Shown piece after piece: positions 35,544 to 44,645 of a stretch of DNA of 64,000 bases. The stretch is from positions 434,001-498,000 of the forward strand of contig NZ_FPKV01000002.1 in NCBI RefSeq assembly GCF_900114265.1. Reading direction: 5' to 3'. The stretch comes from Flaviramulus basaltis (GTDB lineage Bacteria; Bacteroidota; Bacteroidia; Flavobacteriales; Flavobacteriaceae). The notes beneath the pieces were generated by a model, which saw nothing but the letters and a program-made list of their open reading frames with translations, had not been told where the DNA came from and searched no databases. The translations under genes and the position numbers were made by a program. Within the stretch, counting starts at the first letter, position 1; the number at the start of each line of letters is the position of its first letter.

Positions 35544-36461
35544 ATGAATCAGTTATTAAATCACCATAAGAATCATAGAAAGCTTACTACTTTAGTTGAA
35601 AACAGAACAACTTATAGTGCAGAATATGCCGAGTTAAATATTTATGAAACTCATGCTTTTGCTGAAAAGGTGTCTTTGGTTTTTGATTTTCCAATTATAG
35701 CGAGTATGCTTACTGGAAAAAAAGTGATGCATATTGATGGGATTCCTTCTTTTGAATTCTTTCCAGGTGAATCCGTTGTTATGCCCACCCAAAAAGAAAT
35801 GGTTATAGATTTTCCTTTGGCTACTGAAAACACACCAACACAATGCTTAGCTTTAGGTATTGATGCTACAAAAATTCAAGAAGTGGTTCAAAATTTTAAT
35901 AGAATAGTGGCTATTGAAAATGAAAATAACAACTGGGATTTAGATGCAAATGCATCTCATTTAATTAACAATACAGATGTTAATCACTTAGTAGAACGTT
36001 TAACATACACCTTTACTAACAATAATAAATCTAAGGATGTTTTACTAGATTTAATGATACAAGAACTTATTGTTAGACTACTACAGACTAAAGCAAAGTC
36101 TCTAATTCTTAGTAATGAAAACCATATTTTTAGCGATACCAGAATAGGAACTGTTATTAAGTATATAAAAGATAATTTAACCAATAAGGATATTACTGTA
36201 GATATACTTGCTAAGAAAGCTTACATGAGTTCTTCTCATTTCCATAAGCAGTTTAAAAATACACTAGGCATCTCTCCTATTGATTATATTAATTCTGAAA
36301 AAATTAAATTTTCTAAAAAATTAATTAAAGAGACCAAAAACTTAAGAATGTCTGAAATTGCTTTTAAATCTGGATTTAATAACACGAGTTATTTTAACAG
36401 ACAATTTAAAAAGATGGAGTTAATGACGCCCCAGCAATTTAAAGTGTCTGTTACTAAATAA
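35544..36461 (+). CDS. AraC family transcriptional regulator (AraC_N type)
   Basis: The protein has 305 residues. The N terminus (about 20-165) matches the AraC_N ligand domain (SLVFDFPIIASMLTGKK, FEFFPGESVVMP). The C terminus (about 200-305) has two helix-turn-helix motifs, the first in DILAKKAYMSSSHFHKQFK and the second before NNTSYFNRQFK. I chose the ATG at 35544. The frame also has a TTG at 35538, six bases earlier. It is divergent from the aldehyde dehydrogenase gene and convergent with the symporter, so it is the likely regulator of this acetaldehyde/acetate module. Its ligand is unknown. Confidence 0.88.
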   Translation: MNQLLNHHKNHRKLTTLVENRTTYSAEYAELNIYETHAFAEKVSLVFDFPIIASMLTGKKVMHIDGIPSFEFFPGESVVMPTQKEMVIDFPLATENTPTQCLALGIDATKIQEVVQNFNRIVAIENENNNWDLDANASHLINNTDVNHLVERLTYTFTNNNKSKDVLLDLMIQELIVRLLQTKAKSLILSNENHIFSDTRIGTVIKYIKDNLTNKDITVDILAKKAYMSSSHFHKQFKNTLGISPIDYINSEKIKFSKKLIKETKNLRMSEIAFKSGFNNTSYFNRQFKKMELMTPQQFKVSVTK

Positions 36462-38192
36462 TTAATGGTCTGTTGCTTCTCCAGCACCACTTGGTATTCT
36501 TATATTTTCAACTATTTCTTGCACCTCTTGCGGAGGTTCTGGAGTAAATCTCATGATAATTACAGAAACTATAAAGTTTAAAATCATAGCTATTGTTCCA
36601 AATCCTTCTGGAGATATTCCAAACCACCAATCGGCCTTTTCTCCGCCACCAAACCAGCCAAATTTAAATTTAAGCATGTAAAATAACATCGTACAAATAC
36701 CTACTATCATACCTGCTATAGCTCCTTCTTTATTCATTTTTTTATAGAAAATACCTAAAATAATGGCAGGAAAAAATGAAGCTGCTGCTAAACCAAAAGC
36801 TAAAGCAACAGTTGCGGCGACAAACCCTGGAGGATTAATTCCAAAATATCCAGCAACACAAACAGCTACAACTGCAGATAAACGTGCTGCAATTAATTCA
36901 CCTTTTTCAGAAATCTTAGGATTTATCATTTTCTTGATTAAATCGTGAGAAACAGAAGAAGAAATCACCAATAACAATCCTGCTGCTGTAGATAATGCTG
37001 CTGCTAATGCTCCTGCAGCTACCAAAGCAATAACCCAATCTGGTAATTGTGCTATTTCTGGATTTGCCAAAACCATAATATCGTTATCTACAACGAGTTC
37101 ATTTTTATCTTTATCGGCTACATATTGAATAAGTCCGTCGTTATTTTTATCATTAAAAGTAATTAAGCCTGTAGTTTCCCATTTTTTAAACCACTCTGGA
37201 ACACCTGCATATGGTTTATTTGAAACGGTTTCAATTAAATTTGTTCTTGCAAAAACTGAAACTGCTGGTGCTGTTGTGTATAAAATAACAATAAGTAACA
37301 ATGCTAATCCTGCCGATTTACGTGCATCTTTTACACGTTTTACTGTAAAGAAACGTACAATAACATGTGGTAAACCTGCCGTTCCTACCATTAATGCTAA
37401 AGTAATTGCAAAAACATCAATCATAGATTTTGAGCCTTCTGTATATTCAGCAAAACCAAGATCTGTACTTAATCCATCTAATTTATCTAATAAATAAGTT
37501 CCAGAACCATCAGATAAAGTACTTCCAAATCCTAATTGTGGAATTGGATTTCCCGTCATCTGAATAGATATAAAAATAGCAGGTACCATAAAAGCAAAAA
37601 TCAATACACAATATTGAGCTACTTGTGTATAGGTAATACCTTTCATACCACCAAGAACCGCATAAAATAGCACGATTATCATACCTATAATAACACCCGT
37701 ATTAATATCAACTTCTAAGAAACGTGAAAATACTAATCCTACACCTCGCATTTGTCCTGCAACATATGTAAACGATACTATAAGAGCACAAAACACACCT
37801 ACTAAACGTGCCGTTTTGGAATAATAGCGATCTCCAATAAAATCGGGTACTGTAAACTTTCCAAACTTACGCAAATAAGGCGCAAGTAATAAAGCTAAAA
37901 GCACATAACCACCAGTCCAACCCATTAAATATACAGCTCCATCATATCCTGCAAACGAAATAATTCCTGCCATAGATATAAATGATGCAGCACTCATCCA
38001 ATCGGCTGCTGTTGCCATACCATTGGCTAATGGAGACACACCTCCACCAGCAACATAAAACTCTTTTGTTGAGCCTGCTCTGGACCAAATGGCAATTCCT
38101 ATATATATTGTAAATGTAATTCCTACTAAAATGTATGTCCAGTTTTGGACTCCTAATGACTCAACTAAAAACATACTATTCATCATATCCAT
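36462..38192 (-). CDS. Sodium:solute symporter family protein, acetate-type (VC_2705-like)
   Basis: The protein has about 576 residues and about 13 membrane segments. It has the SSS signature YVAGGGVSPLANGMATAADW and the long ISMAGIISFAGYDG stretch typical of the DUF4212-associated symporter group (TIGR03648 type). It probably imports acetate or another short monocarboxylate with Na+. Several ATGs precede the first helix (38192, 38186, 38183, 38174). I list 38192, but the exact start is uncertain because all overlap or follow the DUF4212 stop. It is translationally coupled to DUF4212. Confidence 0.87.
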   Translation of the reverse strand: MDMMNSMFLVESLGVQNWTYILVGITFTIYIGIAIWSRAGSTKEFYVAGGGVSPLANGMATAADWMSAASFISMAGIISFAGYDGAVYLMGWTGGYVLLALLLAPYLRKFGKFTVPDFIGDRYYSKTARLVGVFCALIVSFTYVAGQMRGVGLVFSRFLEVDINTGVIIGMIIVLFYAVLGGMKGITYTQVAQYCVLIFAFMVPAIFISIQMTGNPIPQLGFGSTLSDGSGTYLLDKLDGLSTDLGFAEYTEGSKSMIDVFAITLALMVGTAGLPHVIVRFFTVKRVKDARKSAGLALLLIVILYTTAPAVSVFARTNLIETVSNKPYAGVPEWFKKWETTGLITFNDKNNDGLIQYVADKDKNELVVDNDIMVLANPEIAQLPDWVIALVAAGALAAALSTAAGLLLVISSSVSHDLIKKMINPKISEKGELIAARLSAVVAVCVAGYFGINPPGFVAATVALAFGLAAASFFPAIILGIFYKKMNKEGAIAGMIVGICTMLFYMLKFKFGWFGGGEKADWWFGISPEGFGTIAMILNFIVSVIIMRFTPEPPQEVQEIVENIRIPSGAGEATDH

Positions 38193-38433
38193 ATTTTTTA
38201 TCAAGTTTATTCATAAGGCGAACGTATACAAAAATAAGCACCACAAACACATACATGGATCCCTGTTGTGCAAACCAGAAGCCTAGTTTAAAACCTCCTA
38301 CTTTTACTTGATTAAGAGTGTCTTTAAATAATATCCCGGCACCATACGAGACCAAAAACCAAATTGCTAATAGTATGAGAACATACCTTATGTTTTCTTT
38401 CCAATAGGCCTTTGCCTTTTCTTGATTTGTCAT
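38176..38433 (-). CDS. DUF4212 small membrane partner of solute symporter
   Basis: The protein has 85 residues and two membrane segments (about 15-37 and 52-75). The MTNQEKAKAYWKENIR start and the GSMYVFVVLIFVYVRLMNKLDKKYG end are typical of DUF4212, the partner always found immediately upstream of this symporter type. I chose the ATG at 38433 because the longer frame (38487) begins with TTG and carries a stretch not seen in the family. It overlaps the symporter gene. Confidence 0.87.
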   Translation of the reverse strand: MTNQEKAKAYWKENIRYVLILLAIWFLVSYGAGILFKDTLNQVKVGGFKLGFWFAQQGSMYVFVVLIFVYVRLMNKLDKKYGYDE

Positions 38434-38634
38434 ATTCAATATTGTTAATTTGCTACTAATATATAAATATACTTTAATGAATCGCAAAAAACCATTTGCT
38501 AGATTGCCACATTAATACAAAAAAAGCAAAAAGACATACTTAATCTTCATAAGTCAAGTTTTATAAACTTGTATTTTTTTCATTCTTTTTTGAAACCAAT
38601 TTTTTAACTAACTTTAATCCTATTTTAAAATATT

Positions 38635-39534
38635 ATGAGCAAAAATATTAATAGAGAAATCACACAATTAAAACCTGATGATTCTTTTTTTATAATTAAA
38701 AAAATAAAGAATGAATTTGATTTTCCTGTTCATTTTCATCCAGAATTTGAGCTTAATTTTATTCGTAATGGAAAAGGCATTCGTAGAATTGTAGGGAATA
38801 GCATGCAGGAGATGGATAATATGGAGTTGACTTTAATAGGCTCTAATTTAGAACATGGTTGGGAAACATATCACTGTGAAAATAATGAGATAAATGAAAT
38901 AACTATTTTATTTCATGAATGGTTATTTAATGATAAATTATTTCGTTTAAAAACATTTAAACCTATAAAAAACCTGCTTGATAAAGCTAAAGAAGGTATC
39001 AATTTTTCAAAAGAAACGGCTTTAAAACTAATCCCAAAACTTGAAGCTTTTTCAAATAACAATAAAATAAGTGATTTTGCCGAATTACTTTCAATTTTAG
39101 AAGAACTGGCTCTTGCTGAAGATTTTAAATTACTATCTGATAATGACCATGAAGGCGGTAAATATGAAAATAGCAAAAAGCTAAAAAAAGTGAATGATTT
39201 TGTTCATAAAAATTATTATAATAAAATTTCGTTAACAGAGATTTCTAATCTTGTAAATATGAGTAAAAGTTCATTTAACAGATTTATTAAAGACCGAACA
39301 GGCAAGACTTTTATTAATTATACTAATGATGTTCGACTTATTTATGCTTCAAAATTTTTAATTGATAGCGATTTAACTATAAGTGAAATTAGCTACAAAT
39401 GTGGGTATAACAACATTGCTAACTTTAATAGAGTGTTTAAAAAATCTAAAAACCAAACACCTTCAGAATATAGAAATACGTTTAAAAACATTAAACACTT
39501 TACACAAGACTTACAAGTGCATGGTAATAATTAA
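38635..39534 (+). CDS. AraC family transcriptional regulator (cupin N-terminal type)
   Basis: The protein has 299 residues. An N-terminal cupin-like sensor (FPVHFHPEFELNFIRNGKG, with histidines) is followed by a linker and a C-terminal double helix-turn-helix (about 195-290, ISLTEISNLVNMSKSSFNRFIK and ISYKCGYNNIANFNRVFKK). It is divergent from DUF4212/symporter (about 200 bases between starts) and convergent with the AGCS symporter. It may control either. The ligand is unknown. Confidence 0.88.
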   Translation: MSKNINREITQLKPDDSFFIIKKIKNEFDFPVHFHPEFELNFIRNGKGIRRIVGNSMQEMDNMELTLIGSNLEHGWETYHCENNEINEITILFHEWLFNDKLFRLKTFKPIKNLLDKAKEGINFSKETALKLIPKLEAFSNNNKISDFAELLSILEELALAEDFKLLSDNDHEGGKYENSKKLKKVNDFVHKNYYNKISLTEISNLVNMSKSSFNRFIKDRTGKTFINYTNDVRLIYASKFLIDSDLTISEISYKCGYNNIANFNRVFKKSKNQTPSEYRNTFKNIKHFTQDLQVHGNN

Positions 39535-39544
39535 ATCTTTTCTT

Positions 39545-40906
39545 TTATAAATTCATTCTACTTTTATATGCTTTTATTTCTTTAACCACTTTTGGTGCTA
39601 AAATAAGGGTTGCTAGCATGGTTGGAATTGCCATAAGTGCAAAAACACCATCAATTAAATTCAACATCATGCTAAATGGTGTTGTTGCTGCCAAAACAAT
39701 ACTTATAATATAAATATAATTATAGAAATACTTTTTATCTGCACCAATTAAAAATGCCATACATTTTGTACCATAATATGAATAAGAAAATAATGATGAG
39801 ACACTAAAAATAAGCACACAAATCATTAGTAAATAGTTGCCATAAATTGGCATAGTATGACTAAAGGCTGAAGCTGTTAAACTAACACCATTATCACTTG
39901 TGGTTTCCCAAACACCTGTAACTAAAATAGCTAAAGCAGTTAATGTACATACTACTAAAGTATCAATTGCTGGACCAAGCATTGCTACTAAACCTTCTCG
40001 AATGGGTTCGTTTGTTTTTGCTGCACCATGTGCCATTGGAGCTGTACCAATACCTGCCTCGTTTGAAAATGCGCCACGACGAATTCCTAATAATATTAAA
40101 GCCCCTAATACACCTCCTAAAAAAGGTTCTCCTTTAAAGTTTTCTGCTGAAAAGGCATCTGTAAAAATCATTAAAAAATATTTTGGCAACATTTCATAAT
40201 TAGAAATCAAAATAAATAAAACCAAAACAAAATATAATAAAACCATACTAGGCACCATTTTAGAAGCTGCATTACTAATGCGTTTTAATCCACCTAAAAT
40301 AATTATAGATGTCGCGGCAACTAATACAAAAGCTAAAACAAGATTAGACTTCAACCCTACTTCCACACCGTTAGGAATTAATACAATATCGTTTATGGCT
40401 TGAGTTAGTTGGTTTACATTTACAACTGGTAAAGCACCTATCATTCCAAAAATACTAAACATAATTGCTAATGGTTTCCAGGATTTGCCTAAACCCTCAG
40501 TAATAAAATACATAGGACCGCCTTGTAATTCGCCAGCACTATCTTTACCTCGATACATTACAGCTAAAGTACAAGTGAAAAATTTTGTGGACATTCCTAC
40601 AATAGCACTTACCCACATCCAAAACATAGCACCTGGTCCTCCAACTGAAATTGCTACAGCAACACCTGCTATATTACCCATACCTATTGTTGATGATAAT
40701 GCTGTTGTTAGCGCTTTAAAATGACTTATCTCACCAGAATCATCTGGATTATCAAACTTACCACGCAACACTTGAATAGCATGACCTAAAAAACGAAACG
40801 GCAAAAATTTTGATAATATTAAGAGATAAAAACCACCTCCTATGAGTAAAATTACTAGAGGTAATCCCCAAGCATAATCGGAAAAGTCTTTAATAATTTG
40901 ATTCAT
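39545..40906 (-). CDS. AGCS family sodium:alanine/glycine symporter
   Basis: This 453-residue protein has about 11 membrane segments. It carries the AGCS signatures GMGNIAGVAVAISVGGPGAMFWMW and GAFSNEAGIGTAPMAH. It takes up small neutral amino acids (alanine, glycine) with sodium. It is convergent with the AraC regulator and divergent from the acyltransferase gene. No operon partner is seen. Confidence 0.93.
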   Translation of the reverse strand: MNQIIKDFSDYAWGLPLVILLIGGGFYLLILSKFLPFRFLGHAIQVLRGKFDNPDDSGEISHFKALTTALSSTIGMGNIAGVAVAISVGGPGAMFWMWVSAIVGMSTKFFTCTLAVMYRGKDSAGELQGGPMYFITEGLGKSWKPLAIMFSIFGMIGALPVVNVNQLTQAINDIVLIPNGVEVGLKSNLVLAFVLVAATSIIILGGLKRISNAASKMVPSMVLLYFVLVLFILISNYEMLPKYFLMIFTDAFSAENFKGEPFLGGVLGALILLGIRRGAFSNEAGIGTAPMAHGAAKTNEPIREGLVAMLGPAIDTLVVCTLTALAILVTGVWETTSDNGVSLTASAFSHTMPIYGNYLLMICVLIFSVSSLFSYSYYGTKCMAFLIGADKKYFYNYIYIISIVLAATTPFSMMLNLIDGVFALMAIPTMLATLILAPKVVKEIKAYKSRMNL

Positions 40907-41006
40907 AAACTAATTGATAGTAGTAATTTTTTATAAATATATCACTTTACCAAGATTAATTTTTAATTATTTAAAAGTATATTTATCGCCGATAAACTAA
41001 CTTATA

Positions 41007-42095
41007 TTGCAACCTAACCGCTTATACTTTATTGATGCTTTAAGAGCATTTGCCATTTTAATGATGTTACAAGGTCATTTTATTGATACATTATTAAACC
41101 CTATTTACAGAGATAACACCAATGCCATTTACAACATCTGGACTTATTTTAGGGGGATAACAGCCCCAGTTTTTTTTACAATTTCTGGGTTAGTTTTTGC
41201 TTATTTACTATTACGTGCCTATGCTAAAGGCGATGATAAACCCCGAATTAAAAAAGGATTATTTAGAGGCTTATTACTCCTTGTTATTGGGTATAGTTTA
41301 CGTGTTAATCTTAAAAGTTGGATAGATGGTTATTTTAGCCCCTACATTTTAGTTATTGATGTGCTTCAATGTATTGGTTTGGCTTTAATCTTACTTGTTT
41401 TTCTTCATATATTGTTTAGAAAACATAGTTATCTGTTTTCGGTAGTTCTTTTTAGTATTGGATGTTTGTGCTTTGTAACCGAACCTCTATACAGAACTTT
41501 AACTTTAGAAAACATTCCAAAATTTATTGCAAATTATATGACAAAAACCAATGGCTCTGTTTTCACTATACTGCCTTGGTTTGGATATTCTGCTTTTGGC
41601 GCTTTATTATCTACAGTTTTTTTCAGGCATGCACACAAAAGTCGTTTTAAAGTATTTACAATTATTTCATTTTTTATTTTAGGAAGTTTACTCATTTATC
41701 AATCATCATGGTTATTAATAAAACTATATGAAATTACTGATATTGAATTATTTGAAATGAGTGCCAAATTTAACTATCTATTTTCCAGACTTGGTAATGT
41801 GCTTGTTTTATTTGGAGTGTTTTATACTTTTGAGCGGTTTTTAAAGCAATCATTAATTGTTAAAATTGGAGAGAAAACATTATCCATTTATGTTATACAT
41901 TTTATTTTACTTTACGGAAGTTTTACGGGCTACGGACTAAAACGCTTTTTTAATCAATCTTTAGATCCTACTGAAGCTATAATTGGAGCAATTTTATTTA
42001 TGATTGTAGTTTGTATTATATCTTTTTATTATGCCAAAACAAACGCTTTTGTTTATAATTTAATACGAAAAATGACTGATAGATTTAAAAACTAA
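41007..42095 (+). CDS. Heparan-alpha-glucosaminide N-acetyltransferase-like (DUF1624) membrane protein
   Basis: This 362-residue protein has about ten membrane segments. The opening motif RLYFIDALRAFAILMMLQGHFID, with the catalytic-type histidine, and WTYFRGITAPVFFTISG match the HGSNAT_cat/DUF1624 membrane acyltransferase group. The only usable start before this motif is TTG at 41007: an in-frame stop lies at 40998-41000 and there is no ATG between. It probably transfers an acyl group to a sugar or other acceptor in the membrane. The acceptor is unknown. Confidence 0.8.
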   Translation: MQPNRLYFIDALRAFAILMMLQGHFIDTLLNPIYRDNTNAIYNIWTYFRGITAPVFFTISGLVFAYLLLRAYAKGDDKPRIKKGLFRGLLLLVIGYSLRVNLKSWIDGYFSPYILVIDVLQCIGLALILLVFLHILFRKHSYLFSVVLFSIGCLCFVTEPLYRTLTLENIPKFIANYMTKTNGSVFTILPWFGYSAFGALLSTVFFRHAHKSRFKVFTIISFFILGSLLIYQSSWLLIKLYEITDIELFEMSAKFNYLFSRLGNVLVLFGVFYTFERFLKQSLIVKIGEKTLSIYVIHFILLYGSFTGYGLKRFFNQSLDPTEAIIGAILFMIVVCIISFYYAKTNAFVYNLIRKMTDRFKN

Positions 42096-42160
42096 TATAG
42101 TACAGTTCTCACTTCTTCCTAAAGCTAGTCCAACTATTTTATAGGACTATTAGTAACAAA

Positions 42161-42189
42161 AAAATCCCCTCAAAATTGAGAGGATTTTA
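42161..42189. terminator. Bidirectional terminator between convergent genes
   Basis: The stem AAAATCCcCTCAA/TTGAGAGGATTTT, flanked by A and T runs, lies between the acyltransferase and CAP-protein genes. It pairs best as the minus-strand transcript, where the mismatch becomes a G-U pair. Confidence 0.75.
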
Positions 42190-42306
42190 TACCTAAAGCT
42201 AAATTTAATAACAAAGTTATTAAAATAACCAGTTTAATTTTTTAATCGCTAAAAATCAGTAAATTAAAAAGGTTATATTGTGTATTGCTTTTAAATAAAA
42301 GCAATA

Positions 42307-42804
42307 TTATTTTTTTATAAAGATATTGGTATAATACCATCTTCCATCTTCGCTTTTTTCAGCAGAAATATCAAAATTTGTATAATCGCCTTCTAAGTTC
42401 GCTTTATGAGATTCACTTTTTAACCAAGCATTCACAACTCCTTCTGCTGAACTATAACCAAATGCGACATTTTCAGATACTTTTTTAGCTCCAGCATTTT
42501 CTTTAAGGTAATTACTACGTGTATAAAAATTTGCATGAGATACTTCATGATTATCAACCATATAATCTGTATGACTAAAAGCAACAGATTTCACTATACT
42601 CATATCATTTAATGAATTTAATCCTACAGATAATCTATGATCATTAATAAGGTTTAGTATTTCTACTTCAATGTTTTTAGCTTCAAGAGTTACAAGGTTT
42701 AACTCAATAGCGTCTACTTTATCATCAATGCTGTCCGTAGAACAAGAAGAAAGCATCAAAATAGCTAACAGTGCCACTAATGGCAGTTTGGTAAATAACT
42801 TCAT
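42307..42804 (-). CDS. CAP/SCP-domain lipoprotein
   Basis: The protein has 165 residues with a lipoprotein signal (lipobox LSSC at residues 18-21). A CAP (cysteine-rich secretory/PR-1) domain follows: NLINDHRLSVGLNSL, SHTDYMVDNHEVSHANF, AENVAFGYSS and WLKSESHKANLEGDYT. It is outer-membrane or periplasm anchored. The function is unknown; bacterial CAP proteins are not well characterised. It is apparently a single gene. Confidence 0.88.
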   Translation of the reverse strand: MKLFTKLPLVALLAILMLSSCSTDSIDDKVDAIELNLVTLEAKNIEVEILNLINDHRLSVGLNSLNDMSIVKSVAFSHTDYMVDNHEVSHANFYTRSNYLKENAGAKKVSENVAFGYSSAEGVVNAWLKSESHKANLEGDYTNFDISAEKSEDGRWYYTNIFIKK

Positions 42805-42972
42805 AGGTTAAGTTAAATTTAGATTTGGTTCTGTAAATCTAATTGGTCAACCCTGAAGTAAATGTTAATGATTTGTTAAAATCGATAAAGAACATGTCGT
42901 TAATCGATAACAATTGCTTTTAATCGTTGAAATACATGTTTTATAAAATAAAAAATGCATTTTGACGTTTTT

Positions 42973-43620
42973 TTATGGAGATAATCGATTAATTAACCAG
43001 TTATAATCTTCTTGTAAGGAATATCTAATTCTATCATGTAATCTATTAGGTCTACCTTGCCAAAATTCAATTTGAATTGGCTTAACAATGTAACCTCCCC
43101 AATGTGATGGTCTAGGTATTTCTTTACCTTCGTATTCTTTTTCTAATTTTGAGAGTTTATCTTCAATATATTGTCTGTCCTTTATAACATCACTTTGGTT
43201 AGAAACCAAAGCACCTAATTGGCTTCCACGAGGTCTAGATTCAAAATAACCATCACTTAAATTCTCAGCAATTTTCTCTGCTTTTCCTTTAATTATAATT
43301 TGTCTTTCTGCTCCATGCCAAAAAAAGGATAAACATACATTTGGGTTATTTTCTATAGCTTTTCCCTTTTCACTATTATAATTGGTATAAAATATAAACC
43401 CCTCATAAGTGAAACGTTTTAAAAGTACAATTCTATTTTTTGGGTAACCATCTAGCCCTAAAGTAGAAATTGTCATAGCATTGGTTTCTTCTTCAGCAAA
43501 AAAAGTATCAACCTCATAAAACCATTTTTGGAATAGTTCCATCGGGTTTTGTGATACTTCATTTAAAAGTAATTCACCTTTTTCGTAAGATTTTCTATAG
43601 TTACTTAAATCCTTTTCCAT
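42973..43620 (-). CDS. pdxH: Pyridoxamine/pyridoxine 5'-phosphate oxidase
   Basis: This 215-residue FMN enzyme makes pyridoxal 5'-phosphate from PNP or PMP. It has the PdxH motifs NRIVLLKRFTYEGFIFYTNY, SEKGKAIENNP, RPRGSQLGALVSNQS and the C-terminal FWQGRPNRLHDRI. I chose the ATG at 43620, because the longer frame begins with TTG at 43629. It is divergent from the SpoIIAA-like gene at 43709, with about 90 bases between starts. Confidence 0.95.
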   Translation of the reverse strand: MEKDLSNYRKSYEKGELLLNEVSQNPMELFQKWFYEVDTFFAEEETNAMTISTLGLDGYPKNRIVLLKRFTYEGFIFYTNYNSEKGKAIENNPNVCLSFFWHGAERQIIIKGKAEKIAENLSDGYFESRPRGSQLGALVSNQSDVIKDRQYIEDKLSKLEKEYEGKEIPRPSHWGGYIVKPIQIEFWQGRPNRLHDRIRYSLQEDYNWLINRLSP

Positions 43621-43708
43621 AATATACAAAATAACAAAAATTAATTATTTTTATTCAGAGTAATTATATAATAACTTTCATATGTTTGCGCCCCCTAAGA
43701 AAATAAAT

Positions 43709-44137
43709 ATGAAGTTTGAAGATTCTGAGTTCTTTAATAGCATAAAGCACTACAAATTACAAATGCCTTTTGGTAAATTCTACTTATGTGAAAAGTTTTT
43801 TATTTCCGAACTAAATGAAGGTATTCATTTTGATTGGAATATGATTGAAACTGTAATGGCAGAGTTAATTAGCTTTTACGGAAAAGATGCACAACTAGGT
43901 TACATCCCTAATCGAGTTAATTCCTATTCGGTAAACCCCAATCATTGGAACAAAGTGGATAAAGAGTTTAATATGATTATTGCAAGTGCAATAGTGATTT
44001 ATAATCATATGACTTTGATGAATGCGACACTTGAAAAGCGGTTTTTTAAAAAAAGTCTAAAACGCTGTGATAGCTTAACACAAGCTATTACATGGATCTC
44101 TAATATAAAAGAACTTAAAAGCGAGCGCGTTTTCTAA
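43709..44137 (+). CDS. SpoIIAA/STAS-like conserved hypothetical protein, copy 1
   Basis: The protein has 142 residues from the ATG at 43709 (an ATG at 43682 would add nine residues). I prefer 43709 because it aligns with the start of the neighbouring paralogue. It shares with that paralogue the stretches EGIHFDW, NRVNSYS and MTLMNATLEK. The C-terminal SLTQAITWISNIKEL looks like the last helix of SpoIIAA-like/STAS proteins. No catalytic residue is visible. It is soluble and has no signal. The function is unknown. Confidence 0.7.
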   Translation: MKFEDSEFFNSIKHYKLQMPFGKFYLCEKFFISELNEGIHFDWNMIETVMAELISFYGKDAQLGYIPNRVNSYSVNPNHWNKVDKEFNMIIASAIVIYNHMTLMNATLEKRFFKKSLKRCDSLTQAITWISNIKELKSERVF

Positions 44138-44193
44138 ATTTAAACAAATTATTAAATATATAAGTTATTTCTTATATTGCATCATATATTTTT

Positions 44194-44214
44194 ATTACAT
44201 AAAATTTATGTAAT
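44194..44214. promoter_or_regulatory. Perfect inverted repeat upstream of the second SpoIIAA-like gene
   Basis: ATTACATAAA and TTTATGTAAT are perfect 10-base arms around one central base, ending 17 bases before the ATG at 44232. The position and symmetry suggest an operator for a dimeric regulator. No U run follows, so it is unlikely to be a terminator. Confidence 0.5.
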
Positions 44215-44231
44215 ATTTTAGTTATTGATAA

Positions 44232-44645
44232 ATGCAGTTTGAGAATTCCTCTTTAAGTAAAAAATATACTTATTCTCTAAAAAAGTTTGGTTTTGGAAAG
44301 TTATTCTTTTTAGAAAAAATAATAGTTGCAGAAATGAACTACGGAATACACTTTGACTGGGATAAAACCGAAATCATTACTAATAGCATTTTGCAACACT
44401 ACGGTAAAAATTGCAAAGTTGGATATATTTCTAATAGAATAAACTCATATTCTTTCGAGCCAGATATTTGGAGTAAATTTTTTGAAAAATATAATTTTGT
44501 AGTTGCTAGCGCCTCTGTTTATTATTCAAAAATGACACTTATGAATGCTACCATAGAAAAGCAGTTTTCAAAAAGAAAAATAAAAATAACTAGCAGTCTT
44601 GAAGATGCTTTTGATTGGATTTTAAGTTTAAAAGAGCTTAGTTAA
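44232..44645 (+). CDS. SpoIIAA/STAS-like conserved hypothetical protein, copy 2
   Basis: The protein has 137 residues. It is a diverged tandem paralogue of the preceding gene and is collinear along its length: YGIHFDW, NRINSYS, MTLMNATIEK and the C-terminal SLEDAFDWILSLKEL. The duplication must be old, since only these short blocks are conserved. The upstream palindrome suggests separate regulation. The gene ends overlapping the convergent rnz gene by eight bases. The function is unknown. Confidence 0.7.
   Translation: MQFENSSLSKKYTYSLKKFGFGKLFFLEKIIVAEMNYGIHFDWDKTEIITNSILQHYGKNCKVGYISNRINSYSFEPDIWSKFFEKYNFVVASASVYYSKMTLMNATIEKQFSKRKIKITSSLEDAFDWILSLKELS

Noticed and set aside
43621-43629. 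Longer pdxH reading from 43629
   Set aside because: It begins with TTG, and the conserved start of the protein is at the ATG at 43620.
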